Both the position numbers and the translations under genes were made by a program. A stretch of DNA of 8,514 nucleotides from Bacteroidota bacterium (GTDB taxonomy: Bacteria > Bacteroidota > Bacteroidia > Chitinophagales > Chitinophagaceae): assembly GCA_023396345.1 (NCBI GenBank), contig JAEWWO010000177.1:1-8514 (forward strand). The letters are read 5' to 3'. A model generated the notes under the pieces. That model saw only the letters and a list, made by a program, of their open reading frames with translations, was not told where the DNA came from and did not search any database. This document shows, piece after piece, positions 1 through 8,330 of this stretch (its first letter is position 1; every line of letters begins with the position of its first letter).

Positions 1-37
1 CAAAAATCAACCACCATCAAAGTGCAAATAACACAAA

Positions 38-70
38 CCTCTCCTAAATCGCTTTAAAAGAGGCTGTTTT
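38..70 (+). terminator. Terminator-like hairpin upstream of atpD
   Basis: CCTCT (38-42) pairs with AGAGG (59-63). Inside it TAAA pairs with TTTA around a TCGC loop, leaving a 2x2 internal loop. A short T run (67-71) follows on the plus strand. It could end a plus-strand transcript entering from outside the window, or be a structure in the atpD leader. No gene is visible in 1-109 that it would serve. Confidence 0.4.
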
Positions 71-103
71 TCATAGGTTTTTGTTGGATTTTTGAAGGAA
101 TAG

Positions 104-1603
<1,500 letters not shown>

Positions 1604-1621
1604 TTTTATAAATAGATCGCT

Positions 1622-1873
1622 ATGCAGTTAGAGATATTGACACCTGAGAAGAAGTTATACAACGATGAAGTTTATGGAGTGCAGTTGCCGGGCATTGATG
1701 GACTTTTTGAATTGCTTGATAAGCATGCGCCTTTGGTAAGCGCTTTAGGCAATGGAACTATAAAAATCATTTTACAAAAGAATGAAGAAGGAGAAAAATA
1801 TAGGGTTTCCGGAGGTTTTGTAGAGGTGTTGAACAATAAAGCAACTGTGTTGGTAGAGAAAGTTTACGAATAA
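1622..1873 (+). CDS. atpC: F1F0 ATP synthase subunit epsilon, N-terminal domain only (AtpC)
   Basis: Epsilon subunit of the F1 central stalk, which couples rotation between gamma and the membrane c-ring. Its 83 residues contain only the N-terminal beta-sandwich domain. Recognisable stretches are the opening LEILTPEKKLY, PGIDGLFELLDKHAPLVSAL (residues 23-42) and the closing GGFVEVLNNKATVLVE. The C-terminal two-helix domain of E. coli epsilon (about 138 residues in all), which inhibits ATP hydrolysis, is absent. The gene ends normally before a terminator, so this is not a frameshift; short epsilon subunits are usual in Bacteroidota. It lies 18 bp after atpD and is surely co-transcribed with it. 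No strong Shine-Dalgarno sequence precedes the ATG, which is common in this phylum. Confidence 0.95.
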   Translation: MQLEILTPEKKLYNDEVYGVQLPGIDGLFELLDKHAPLVSALGNGTIKIILQKNEEGEKYRVSGGFVEVLNNKATVLVEKVYE

Positions 1874-1896
1874 AAAATTTCATTAATAAATAATTG

Positions 1897-1926
1897 AAAA
1901 GGCAACTCATTAGGGTTGCTTTTTTT
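1897..1926 (+). terminator. Intrinsic terminator of the atpDC operon
   Basis: AAAAGGCAAC (1897-1906) pairs with GTTGCTTTTT (1915-1924), with one G-T wobble and an 8-nt loop. The right arm runs into a tract of seven Ts (1920-1926). It starts 23 bp after the atpC stop codon, so it separates the ATP synthase genes from the downstream hydrolase. Confidence 0.85.
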
Positions 1927-1970
1927 CATTTTTATATGTATTTTTATACATCCAAAAATTTGATATTTCA

Positions 1971-3392
1971 ATGAAAAGATTTTTGTTGCTTATTGTAAGC
2001 ATTTTATTTTTTTCTATAGTACAAGCTCAAATCAGTGTAGATAGGTCTCAAAAATTTTTAATAGAAACCAAAACAGGAAAACCATTTTTTTGGCTAGGAG
2101 ATACCGGTTGGGAACTGTTTCACAGAATGACAAGAGATGATGCTGCTTATTATCTTGATAAAAGAAAATCACAGGGGTTCAATATTATCCAGGCGGTTGC
2201 ATTGGCAGAGTTCGAAGGTCTCAGACAACCCAACAGATACGGGGATGTTCCCTTCAAAAATGAAACAGATTTGGAATGGGAAATTACTACAGGCAGTGAT
2301 CCAAACAATGCGGATGAATATGATTATTGGGACAATGTGGATTATGTAATAAAAGAAGCTGCCAAAAGAAATTTATATATAGGGCTACTGCCTACATGGG
2401 GAGATAAGGTAACACCCAACTGGGGTGCAGGGCCTACGGTTTTTGATGATCCTCAGAAGGCATATGTTTATGCAAAAAAATTAGCAGAAAGATACAAAGA
2501 TCAATGGAATATCATCTGGATACTTGGTGGGGATAGGCCGGGCTTTTATGAAAGAGGCGGTAAGTATTATGATGTTCGTCCTATATGGAGAGCCATGGCA
2601 AAAGCTATAAGGGATGTGTATGGCAGTGATGTATTTATAACCTATCATACCGGAGGAAGTTCTGAAAGCAGCTCTGCATGGTTTCATACGGAGGATTGGC
2701 TCAAGATGAACAGTATTCAAAGCGGTCACGGAAGCCGTACATATCCTGTGTGGGAATATATACGAAAAGACCTGCAGCAGAAGCCTCAAAAACCTACAAT
2801 GGACATGGAACCTTCTTATGAAGATCATCCGGTGAATCCTTGGGATGATAAATGGACAAGAAAAGAAAGAGGCTATTTCAGTCCGTCAGAATTGAGAACA
2901 AGAATTTACAGAGGCGTATTTGCAGGAGGATGTGGAACTACCTATGGGCATCATTCTGTATGGCAATTTTTAAATACGGAATTAAACCCACCAATTTTCA
3001 CAGGCGATACCATCATTCACTGGAGAAGAGCGCTGGATGCAGAAGTTGCAGACCAAATGCATCATCTTAAAAATCTTATGGAGTCTCGTAAAGATTTTAA
3101 CAGGGTGGAAGATCCGTCTCTCATCGCCTCCGATAAAGGAAGCGATTACAGAGACCTGATCATTGCAACAAGAAATGAAAAAGGAACATATGCATTCATA
3201 CATCTTCCGCAGCCAAAAAAAGTAAGCCTCAATTTAGATAAGCTAAAAAAAGGAAAGAAAAAAGCTTTGTGGTTCAATCCTGCAAAAGGCACTTATACCA
3301 AGGTAAAAAAGAAATACAGCAGCGGCATTCAAAGCTTTACTCCTCCAAACCAAACGCAGCAAGACTGGGTATTGGTCATAGAAGCGAAGTAA
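1971..3392 (+). CDS. Exported DUF4038 glycoside hydrolase, GH140 (apiosidase-like)
   Basis: Probable secreted or periplasmic glycan hydrolase. Residues 1-19 form a Sec signal peptide (basic start, hydrophobic core, likely cleavage after VQA). The catalytic (beta/alpha)8 region of the DUF4038 family follows, opening with the family signature PFFWLGDTGWELFHRM (38-53). WILGGDRPGF (183-192) presents Asp188 and MDMEPSYEDHP (277-287) presents Glu280 and Glu284. The GH140 founder BT1012 of Bacteroides thetaiotaomicron, as I recall, uses an Asp near 187 and a Glu near 284, so Asp188 and one of these glutamates are the likely catalytic pair. Residues from about 375 to 473 resemble the beta-sandwich domain called 'putative collagen-binding domain of a collagenase'. 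BT1012 removes apiose from rhamnogalacturonan II; many relatives have unknown substrates, so apiose is only a suggestion. The gene stands alone after the atpDC terminator, with no SusC/SusD or sulfatase beside it. Confidence 0.88.
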   Translation: MKRFLLLIVSILFFSIVQAQISVDRSQKFLIETKTGKPFFWLGDTGWELFHRMTRDDAAYYLDKRKSQGFNIIQAVALAEFEGLRQPNRYGDVPFKNETDLEWEITTGSDPNNADEYDYWDNVDYVIKEAAKRNLYIGLLPTWGDKVTPNWGAGPTVFDDPQKAYVYAKKLAERYKDQWNIIWILGGDRPGFYERGGKYYDVRPIWRAMAKAIRDVYGSDVFITYHTGGSSESSSAWFHTEDWLKMNSIQSGHGSRTYPVWEYIRKDLQQKPQKPTMDMEPSYEDHPVNPWDDKWTRKERGYFSPSELRTRIYRGVFAGGCGTTYGHHSVWQFLNTELNPPIFTGDTIIHWRRALDAEVADQMHHLKNLMESRKDFNRVEDPSLIASDKGSDYRDLIIATRNEKGTYAFIHLPQPKKVSLNLDKLKKGKKKALWFNPAKGTYTKVKKKYSSGIQSFTPPNQTQQDWVLVIEAK

Positions 3393-3475
3393 ATAAAATT
3401 ATTCTATTTTCATTCTTTTGATATAGTCTCTCCCATTAAATACAGGAAAGTACATCATCTCTGCCTTTGCAGGAT

Positions 3476-4801
3476 TTAAATTGCAATCAGCAAATAGCCC
3501 ACAAGAATAGCCACAATAGTTGATACCAGACCCGGAATCATAAAGGAATGATTGAGAATGTATTTTCCGATACGCGTGGTTCCTGTCCTGTCAAAGTTAA
3601 TGGCGGCAACAACTGTAGGATAATTAGGGATAAAGAAATAACCATTCACTGCCGGAAACATGGCTATCAGTGCCATAGGAGGTAGGCCCAGTGCTATTCC
3701 CAGCGGATAAAGTGTGCGCACCGTTGCAGCCTGACTGAATAAAAATATTGACATCACAAACAGTGCCACTGCAAATAAATAAGAATATTGTGTAACAATA
3801 TCCTGTATATGTGTTTTGAAAAATTCAATATTTCCCTGAAAAAAAGTATCGCCCATCCAGGCAATTCCAAATATAGCAATTACGGCCTGCATACCCGCCA
3901 GAAAAACATTGCCCTTTACTGCCTTACCCACATCGGCTTTTGCAAAAATCAGAATCAATCCGGCAATGCTCATCATTACTATTTCTATTACTTCAGGCAT
4001 ATTTAATCTTGTTGTTTCTCCTCCGGTATTGAATACCGGGCGCAGACTTTCAAAAGACCCGAAAAGTACTACCAGCAACACTCCCAGCAGAAATATTATT
4101 ACAGCAGTTTTGGGTTTGGCTGAGTTTTCGGTAGTATCGGTTGTTTGCGTTGCTTTCGTATTAAAATCTCCTCTCTTTAGCCTTTTCTGATATTCAGGAT
4201 CTTTTTCAAGGTCCTTACCAATAAAGTTGGCAACAATGGCTCCTGCTAATACTCCTATCAGGGTAGCGGGTATACATATTTTTAAAATATCTGCAAGCGA
4301 AATTCCCTGCCCGCCCAAGAGGCTGGTGCTTAACAAGGCTGCTGTTGCTGCCGAAATAGGGCTTGCTGTGATGGCTTGCTGCGAGGCTATTACAGAAATA
4401 CTCAAGGGTCTTTCCGGTCTTACTTTGCTCTCTGTTGCAATCTCCGAAATAATGGGTAATAAAGAATAAGCTATATGTCCCGTGCCTGCAAAAAAAGTAA
4501 AAGCATAACAAACCAACGGTCCTAAAAAAGTAATAGCAGAAGGATTTTTTCTTAATAATTTTTCAGCAACTTTTACCAGATAATCCAGTCCGCCTGCCGC
4601 CTGTAGGGCAGATGCAGCGGAGATTACGGCAATAATCATCAGCATCACATCAATAGGCGCCTGTCCGGGTTTCAGTCCAAATACAAAAACTAAAACAGCC
4701 AAACCCATCATGCCGAAAATGCCCAGTCCAATGCCCCCCATTCTTGCTCCGATAAAGATAGCTGCAAGCACAACCAAAAACTGTAAAAGGATAATCGTCA
4801 T
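3476..4801 (-). CDS. dcuB: Anaerobic C4-dicarboxylate transporter, Dcu family (DcuA/DcuB)
   Basis: Inner-membrane carrier for C4-dicarboxylates (fumarate, succinate, malate, aspartate). At 441 residues it fits the DcuA/DcuB family (433-446 in E. coli). Characteristic segments are FIGARMGGIGLGIFG (16-30), GLDYLVKVAEKLLRKNP (71-87), FAGTGHIAYSLLPII (104-118), the RPERPLS stretch ending ITASPISAA (128-152), GIAWMGDTF (312-320) and FDRTGTTRIGKYILNHSFMIPG (403-424). A hydrophilic loop at about 195-231 separates two blocks of hydrophobic helices. Some motifs are DcuA-like (ITASPIS), others DcuB-like (LRPVF, AAINFDRTGTTRIGKY), so the subtype and the symbol are uncertain; the family is not. E. coli dcuB serves fumarate respiration and is controlled by FNR and DcuSR; I see no fumarase, aspartase or such regulator here. 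It is convergent with the GH140 gene and divergent from the CAP genes. Confidence 0.93.
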   Translation of the reverse strand: MTIILLQFLVVLAAIFIGARMGGIGLGIFGMMGLAVLVFVFGLKPGQAPIDVMLMIIAVISAASALQAAGGLDYLVKVAEKLLRKNPSAITFLGPLVCYAFTFFAGTGHIAYSLLPIISEIATESKVRPERPLSISVIASQQAITASPISAATAALLSTSLLGGQGISLADILKICIPATLIGVLAGAIVANFIGKDLEKDPEYQKRLKRGDFNTKATQTTDTTENSAKPKTAVIIFLLGVLLVVLFGSFESLRPVFNTGGETTRLNMPEVIEIVMMSIAGLILIFAKADVGKAVKGNVFLAGMQAVIAIFGIAWMGDTFFQGNIEFFKTHIQDIVTQYSYLFAVALFVMSIFLFSQAATVRTLYPLGIALGLPPMALIAMFPAVNGYFFIPNYPTVVAAINFDRTGTTRIGKYILNHSFMIPGLVSTIVAILVGYLLIAI

Positions 4802-4817
4802 TTAAAAAATCTTTGAG

Positions 4818-4850
4818 CAAAGATATCAATGCAAAAACAAATAAGACAAA
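4818..4850 (-). promoter_or_regulatory. Candidate Bacteroidota-type promoter for the Dcu transporter
   Basis: Read on the minus strand, TATCTTTG (4825-4818) matches the -7 consensus TAnnTTTG, and TTTG (4850-4847) lies 21 nt upstream as a -33 element. Transcription would start only about 10 nt before the ATG, giving a very short leader, so the true start could lie elsewhere in this AT-rich region. Confidence 0.4.
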
Positions 4851-4892
4851 AATATCTTGTTTTTATAAACGTATTCATATGTGCAAAGTCAA

Positions 4893-4900
4893 TATATTTG
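4893..4900 (+). promoter_or_regulatory. Candidate -7 element for the CAP gene cluster
   Basis: TATATTTG matches the Bacteroidota -7 consensus TAnnTTTG and lies 49 nt before the first CAP gene, allowing a leader of about 40 nt. I do not see a good TTTG -33 element at the expected spacing, so support is partial. Confidence 0.4.
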
Positions 4901-4949
4901 TGTGTATTTAGATTGATTTATACAATATGCCCGATTAAAAATAAAATTT

Positions 4950-5447
4950 ATGAGATACTTTTTTGCAATTTTAATTACTTCTGTCGTTTTGTTTTCCTGC
5001 TCTAAAAGTACGGATGTTCCTTACACTGAAGATGATCCTGTTTCGCTCAGTAATTTTCAAAAAGAAATGCTGAATGCAGTAAATGAAATCAGAGAAAAAG
5101 GCTGCATGTGTGGCAATGAAAAGATGCCGCCGGTTGCAAAGATTACCTGGAATGAGAAACTGGCAAAGGCATCTCAAATACACAGTGATTATATGGCTGC
5201 CAATAAAACAATGACGCATACCTGGCAAGACGGTAAAACCGCTCCACAAAGAGTTTTGGAACAAGGATATACTTACAGGTTTGTTGCGGAGAATGTTGCA
5301 TACAATCAAAGGTCGGTAAACGAAGTAATCATTGCGTGGCTCAAAAGTCCCGGACACTGTGTAAATATTATGAGTGCCAACGTAACGGAAATGGGAGCCG
5401 CCGTAAATAGCTGGTACTGGACACAGGTTTTTGCCAGTCCGAGATAA
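4950..5447 (+). CDS. CAP-domain (SCP/YkwD-like) lipoprotein, cysteine-containing copy
   Basis: Exported lipoprotein with a CAP domain (the cysteine-rich secretory / antigen 5 / PR-1 superfamily). A hydrophobic leader ends in the lipobox LFSC with Cys17 as the lipidation site. The CAP fold covers about residues 35-165. Likely cavity residues are His78 (QIHSDYM), His90 (MTHT), Glu114 (AENVAYN), His136 (SPGHCVNIM) and Glu147 (TEMGAAV), and the domain closes with the usual YWTQVFASP. Cys52 and Cys54 (GCMCGN) plus Cys137 match an arrangement common in bacterial CAP proteins and could form a disulfide. The biochemical role of bacterial CAP proteins is mostly unknown; lipid or sterol binding is reported for some eukaryotic members. 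It heads a plus-strand cluster with a same-length paralogue 76 bp downstream. The residues after Cys17 (SKSTD) are not clearly a surface-export signal, so periplasmic anchoring is as likely as surface display. Confidence 0.9.
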   Translation: MRYFFAILITSVVLFSCSKSTDVPYTEDDPVSLSNFQKEMLNAVNEIREKGCMCGNEKMPPVAKITWNEKLAKASQIHSDYMAANKTMTHTWQDGKTAPQRVLEQGYTYRFVAENVAYNQRSVNEVIIAWLKSPGHCVNIMSANVTEMGAAVNSWYWTQVFASPR

Positions 5448-5476
5448 AAAATTTTTCGTTTTTTCGATTTAATCTT

Positions 5477-5518
5477 TTCGGGTAAAACAGGTCTAAAAAG
5501 CAGTTTTACCAAACCGAA
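5477..5518 (+). repeat. Long inverted repeat just before the second CAP start codon
   Basis: GGTAAAAC (5481-5488) and GTTTTACC (5503-5510) form a perfect 8-bp stem around a 14-nt loop. Alternatively TTCGG (5477-5481) can pair with CCGAA (5514-5518) below a 7-bp GTAAAAC/GTTTTAC stem, with a 4-nt bulge (CAAA) on the 3' side. It ends 5 nt before the ATG at 5524 and has no T tract, so it is not a standard terminator. It could be an RNA hairpin affecting translation or mRNA ends, or an operator. Confidence 0.6.
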
Positions 5519-5523
5519 TAGTT

Positions 5524-6021
5524 ATGAAGAGAAGACTGATATTTATAGCCGCATTTGTTTTTTTATCTTCCTGTATTTCTTTTCAGAATACATCTACACA
5601 AAACAACTATCCTTCTGCATCTTCAGGAAATTTTGAACGCGATATGCTTCAACTGGTAAATCATTACAGAACAAAAGGCTACAGAAGTGGAGGCGTATAT
5701 CATCCGCCTGTTGCTCCCGTGAAGTGGAACACTCAACTGGAGGCTGCGGCTAAAGGTCACAGTAATTATATGTCGGCAAATAATGTACTAAGTCATCGCG
5801 GACGTAACGGCTCGGATCCGGGTAGAAGAATTGCCGCCGCAGGATACAAATGGAGTACCTTCGGAGAGAACGTTGCTATGGGACAACAGACAGCAGAGGA
5901 GGTAATGAATACCTGGATGAGAAGCGCATCGCACCGGAAAAATATTATGAATAAAAATGTAAAGGAAATGGGCGTTGCCCGAACCGGAAGATTCTGGACA
6001 CAGGTATTTGCGAGTAAATAA
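5524..6021 (+). CDS. CAP-domain (SCP/YkwD-like) lipoprotein, cysteine-free copy
   Basis: Second CAP lipoprotein, exactly the length of its upstream neighbour (165 residues). The signal peptide ends in the lipobox LSSC (Cys17), followed by an Asn/Ser/Thr-rich linker (about 18-35) and the CAP domain. Likely cavity residues are His79 (KGHSNYM), His91 (LSHRG), Glu115 (GENVAMG), His137 (SASHRKNIM) and Glu148 (KEMGVAR); the closing motif is FWTQVFASK. Apart from the lipobox Cys it has no cysteine: the sites matching Cys52, Cys54 and Cys137 of the neighbour are Tyr53, Ser55 and Arg138. Both copies share the PPVA..KWN segment and overall order, so a tandem duplication followed by divergence is likely. 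The mature domain is rich in Arg and Lys. Glycerate kinase begins 16 bp later, suggesting co-transcription. Function is unknown beyond the fold. Confidence 0.9.
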   Translation: MKRRLIFIAAFVFLSSCISFQNTSTQNNYPSASSGNFERDMLQLVNHYRTKGYRSGGVYHPPVAPVKWNTQLEAAAKGHSNYMSANNVLSHRGRNGSDPGRRIAAAGYKWSTFGENVAMGQQTAEEVMNTWMRSASHRKNIMNKNVKEMGVARTGRFWTQVFASK

Positions 6022-6037
6022 TCAATAATGCTTAATC

Positions 6038-7162
6038 ATGCAAATATTAGTTTCGCCCAATGCTTTTAAAAATAGTCTTGCTGCTGAAGAGGTAGCCCTC
6101 GCTTTACAAACCGGAATTAAAAAGGCTGAACCCAAAACAGAAGTTACCGTATGCCCGGTAGGTGATGGTGGTGACGGAACCGGGCAATTGTTGGTGCGAC
6201 ATTTAGACGCAGAAAAAATTTCTGTAGAAACGGTAGATGCTTTAGATAGAAAAATTAGAGCTTGCATAGGTTTTATAGACAACGAGCAAACGGCAATCAT
6301 AGAGCTGGCTGATGCTTCAGGATTGAGATTATTGAAGAAGAATGAATACAACCCGCTGCATGCAAACACTTACGGAACAGGATTACTGATAAAAGCTGCT
6401 TTGGAAAAAAGAGCAAAGAAAATTATTCTTTGTATTGGCGGTAGTGCTACAGTGGATGGGGGAAGCGGATTGCTGCTTGCGCTGGGTGTAAAATTTCTTG
6501 ATGCAGATAAAAAAGAAATAAAAGACCTTCCTGCAGGATTAAAAAATATTACGCAGATTGATGTGTCAAATCTGGATGACCGCTTATCGGATACTGAGAT
6601 AGTTATTTTGTGTGATGTAAAAAATAAATTATTAGGAAGTACCGGAGCTGCTGCGGTTTTTGGACCGCAGAAAGGGGCAGATGCAGAGCAGGTAGTATAT
6701 CTGGAGGAATGTTTGCAGCACTTGTCAAATGCCATGAATGATGCAACAGGTATGGATATGAGCACTTTGCCCCACAGTGGTGCTGCAGGTGGTGTGGCTG
6801 CTGCTTTACAGGCGGTGTGCAATGCTAAAGCAAAAGATGGTATAACTACTTTTCTGGAATTAATTGATTTTGAAAACTATCTTAAAAAAGCAGATGTTGT
6901 AATTACCGGAGAGGGTGCTCTTGACAATCAAACTTTGCAAGGGAAAGCACCTTATGGAGTAGCATTGGCTCCAAAAAATAAAAATAAAAAAGTAATAGGT
7001 ATTGCAGGACAGATTCCCAAAGAGGATGAAAATGAATTACGGAAAGTTTTTGATGAGATAGTATGTATTAATCCGCCGGATATTTCTCTTGAAGAAGCCA
7101 TTGCCAATACCCGAGAACACTTGGTACATACAGGGGAGCAGATAGAAAAAAAATTACGATGA
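6038..7162 (+). CDS. Glycerate kinase (GlxK/GarK family)
   Basis: Cytoplasmic kinase phosphorylating D-glycerate with ATP; enzymes of this family (class II) generally give 2-phosphoglycerate, which enters lower glycolysis. At 374 residues it has the normal length. Motifs in order are SPNAFKNSL (6-14), PVGDGGDGT (40-48), ELADASGL (89-96), TYGTGLLI (111-118), CIGGSATVDGGSG (132-144), CDVKNKLLGSTGAAAVFGPQKGA (192-214), SGAAGGVAAAL (247-257) and VITGEGALDNQTLQGKAP (288-305). The N-terminal motif is PNAFK rather than the common DSFK, a mild variant. The start at 6038 opens directly on the first beta strand (MQILVSPNAF). It lies 16 bp after the second CAP gene, probably by read-through; no other glycerate or glyoxylate gene is nearby. 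Its last 9 bp overlap the convergent aldo/keto reductase. Confidence 0.95.
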   Translation: MQILVSPNAFKNSLAAEEVALALQTGIKKAEPKTEVTVCPVGDGGDGTGQLLVRHLDAEKISVETVDALDRKIRACIGFIDNEQTAIIELADASGLRLLKKNEYNPLHANTYGTGLLIKAALEKRAKKIILCIGGSATVDGGSGLLLALGVKFLDADKKEIKDLPAGLKNITQIDVSNLDDRLSDTEIVILCDVKNKLLGSTGAAAVFGPQKGADAEQVVYLEECLQHLSNAMNDATGMDMSTLPHSGAAGGVAAALQAVCNAKAKDGITTFLELIDFENYLKKADVVITGEGALDNQTLQGKAPYGVALAPKNKNKKVIGIAGQIPKEDENELRKVFDEIVCINPPDISLEEAIANTREHLVHTGEQIEKKLR

Positions 7163-8149
7163 TACTGCTCTAAAATCCTCATTATTCAACCAGTAATTAA
7201 TTTGCTCCATATCAGCATCGTGAATTTTTATTTGCTGTGCTTTTGCATTTTCGGAAGCCTGCTGTGCATTGCGTGCTCCGGCTAATGCTGCTGTAATGCC
7301 CGGTTGGTGAATGGTCCAGGCTAACACAAGCTGCGCAACAGTACATTGATACTTGTCGGCAAATTCATTTAAACGACGAATAAGCGTAGACACTTTTTCC
7401 ATATTGTATTGTTTAAAGTATCCGCCCCGATGATCGGTTTCGGAGAATCCGGAATTGTCGGTGTATTTACCGGTTAGCAAACCTCTTTCCAGAGGGCTAT
7501 AAGCTATCACAGCTAAATTATTAATCACCGCATAGGGAATAATATCTTTTTCTGCATCCTGTTTCAACATGCTGTAAGGAATCTGGTCAGAATGCAAGCG
7601 TACAGTTTGCTCTGCTTCTTCCAGTTGATTGCCGGAGTAATTACAAACGCCTATAGCTCTTACTTTTCCGTCCTGTAGTAGTTTGTCCATCGCGCGCATA
7701 GAATCTTCGATAGGCGTTGTAGGGTCGGGCCAGTGCATTTGAATCAAATCTATATAATCTGTCTGCAAACGCTGTAAACTCTTATCTACTTCGTTGATGA
7801 TGCTGTCGTATCCGCCATACAGTTTTATCTCTACATCATTTCCTTCTCTGTCTTTATCGTTCATTTTCAGATGCCCTTTTTCACTATCCCAGCGCATGCC
7901 AAATTTGGTGAGAATTTGTATCTTGGTTCTGTCGTAATCTTTTATTGCCTTACCAACTATTTCTTCGCTCAAGCCAAATCCGTACATGGGAGCGGTATCA
8001 ATGGAAGTAATGCCTGCATCAATTGATGCTTTAATAGCTTCAACGGAATCTTTTTCATCGTTTCCTCCCCACATCCATCCGCCAATAGCCCATGCACCAA
8101 AGGTTACGGGAGAAATCTCTACATCGCTTGTTCCTATCTTTCTTTTCAT
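7154..8149 (-). CDS. Aldo/keto reductase
   Basis: Soluble NAD(P)H-dependent oxidoreductase of the aldo/keto reductase superfamily, folded as a (beta/alpha)8 barrel; 331 residues, normal for the group. The catalytic tetrad is visible as Asp51 (SIDTAPMYGFG), Tyr56, Lys82 (ILTKFG) and His139 (DLIQMHWPD). Cofactor-side motifs include GVCNYSG (167-173), the IAYSPLERGLLTGKY stretch (215-229) and the late ITAALAGARNAQQASENA segment (285-302). The sequence resembles bacterial AKR11-13-type enzymes, whose substrates range over sugars, inositols and small carbonyls; the substrate here cannot be read. No pathway partner is adjacent. The stop lies inside the end of the glycerate kinase gene (9-bp tail-to-tail overlap), so neither gene has an intergenic terminator there. 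It starts at the ATG ending at 8149, with 181 bp separating it from the divergent gene at 8331. Confidence 0.95.
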   Translation of the reverse strand: MKRKIGTSDVEISPVTFGAWAIGGWMWGGNDEKDSVEAIKASIDAGITSIDTAPMYGFGLSEEIVGKAIKDYDRTKIQILTKFGMRWDSEKGHLKMNDKDREGNDVEIKLYGGYDSIINEVDKSLQRLQTDYIDLIQMHWPDPTTPIEDSMRAMDKLLQDGKVRAIGVCNYSGNQLEEAEQTVRLHSDQIPYSMLKQDAEKDIIPYAVINNLAVIAYSPLERGLLTGKYTDNSGFSETDHRGGYFKQYNMEKVSTLIRRLNEFADKYQCTVAQLVLAWTIHQPGITAALAGARNAQQASENAKAQQIKIHDADMEQINYWLNNEDFRAVSS

Positions 8150-8330
8150 GATATATTTATTTGCTTAAAGGTAAGATTAAGTCTTGTTTAAAGATTATCG
8201 CCCAATATTTTTAAGAAAAAAATAATGATTGAACTATGCTTTATTTTCTTTTATGTTTTTTAGTGACTGATAAAATTTTAACTTTACATGGGCTGTATTA
8301 TATTTTAGCTAATCTGGTAAATTCAAGTTT

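Noticed and set aside
1936..1951. Inverted repeat ATGTAT-TTTT-ATACAT before the GH140 gene
   Set aside because: Perfect but short and purely AT-rich; expected by chance in such DNA. It was not called as an operator without conservation data.
3461..3472. CTGC-CTTT-GCAG hairpin between the GH140 and Dcu genes as a terminator
   Set aside because: The stem is only 4 bp and no T tract follows on either strand.
6370..6822. A 150-codon open frame antisense to glycerate kinase
   Set aside because: It mirrors the conserved kinase codons, shows no known motif and has no upstream signals of its own.
8150..8330. Promoters in the divergent aldo/keto reductase / GH2 region
   Set aside because: Only one-base-off matches to TAnnTTTG are visible on either strand, and no paired TTTG at good spacing, so no promoter was called. 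Otherwise the stretch is AT-rich DNA without an ORF.
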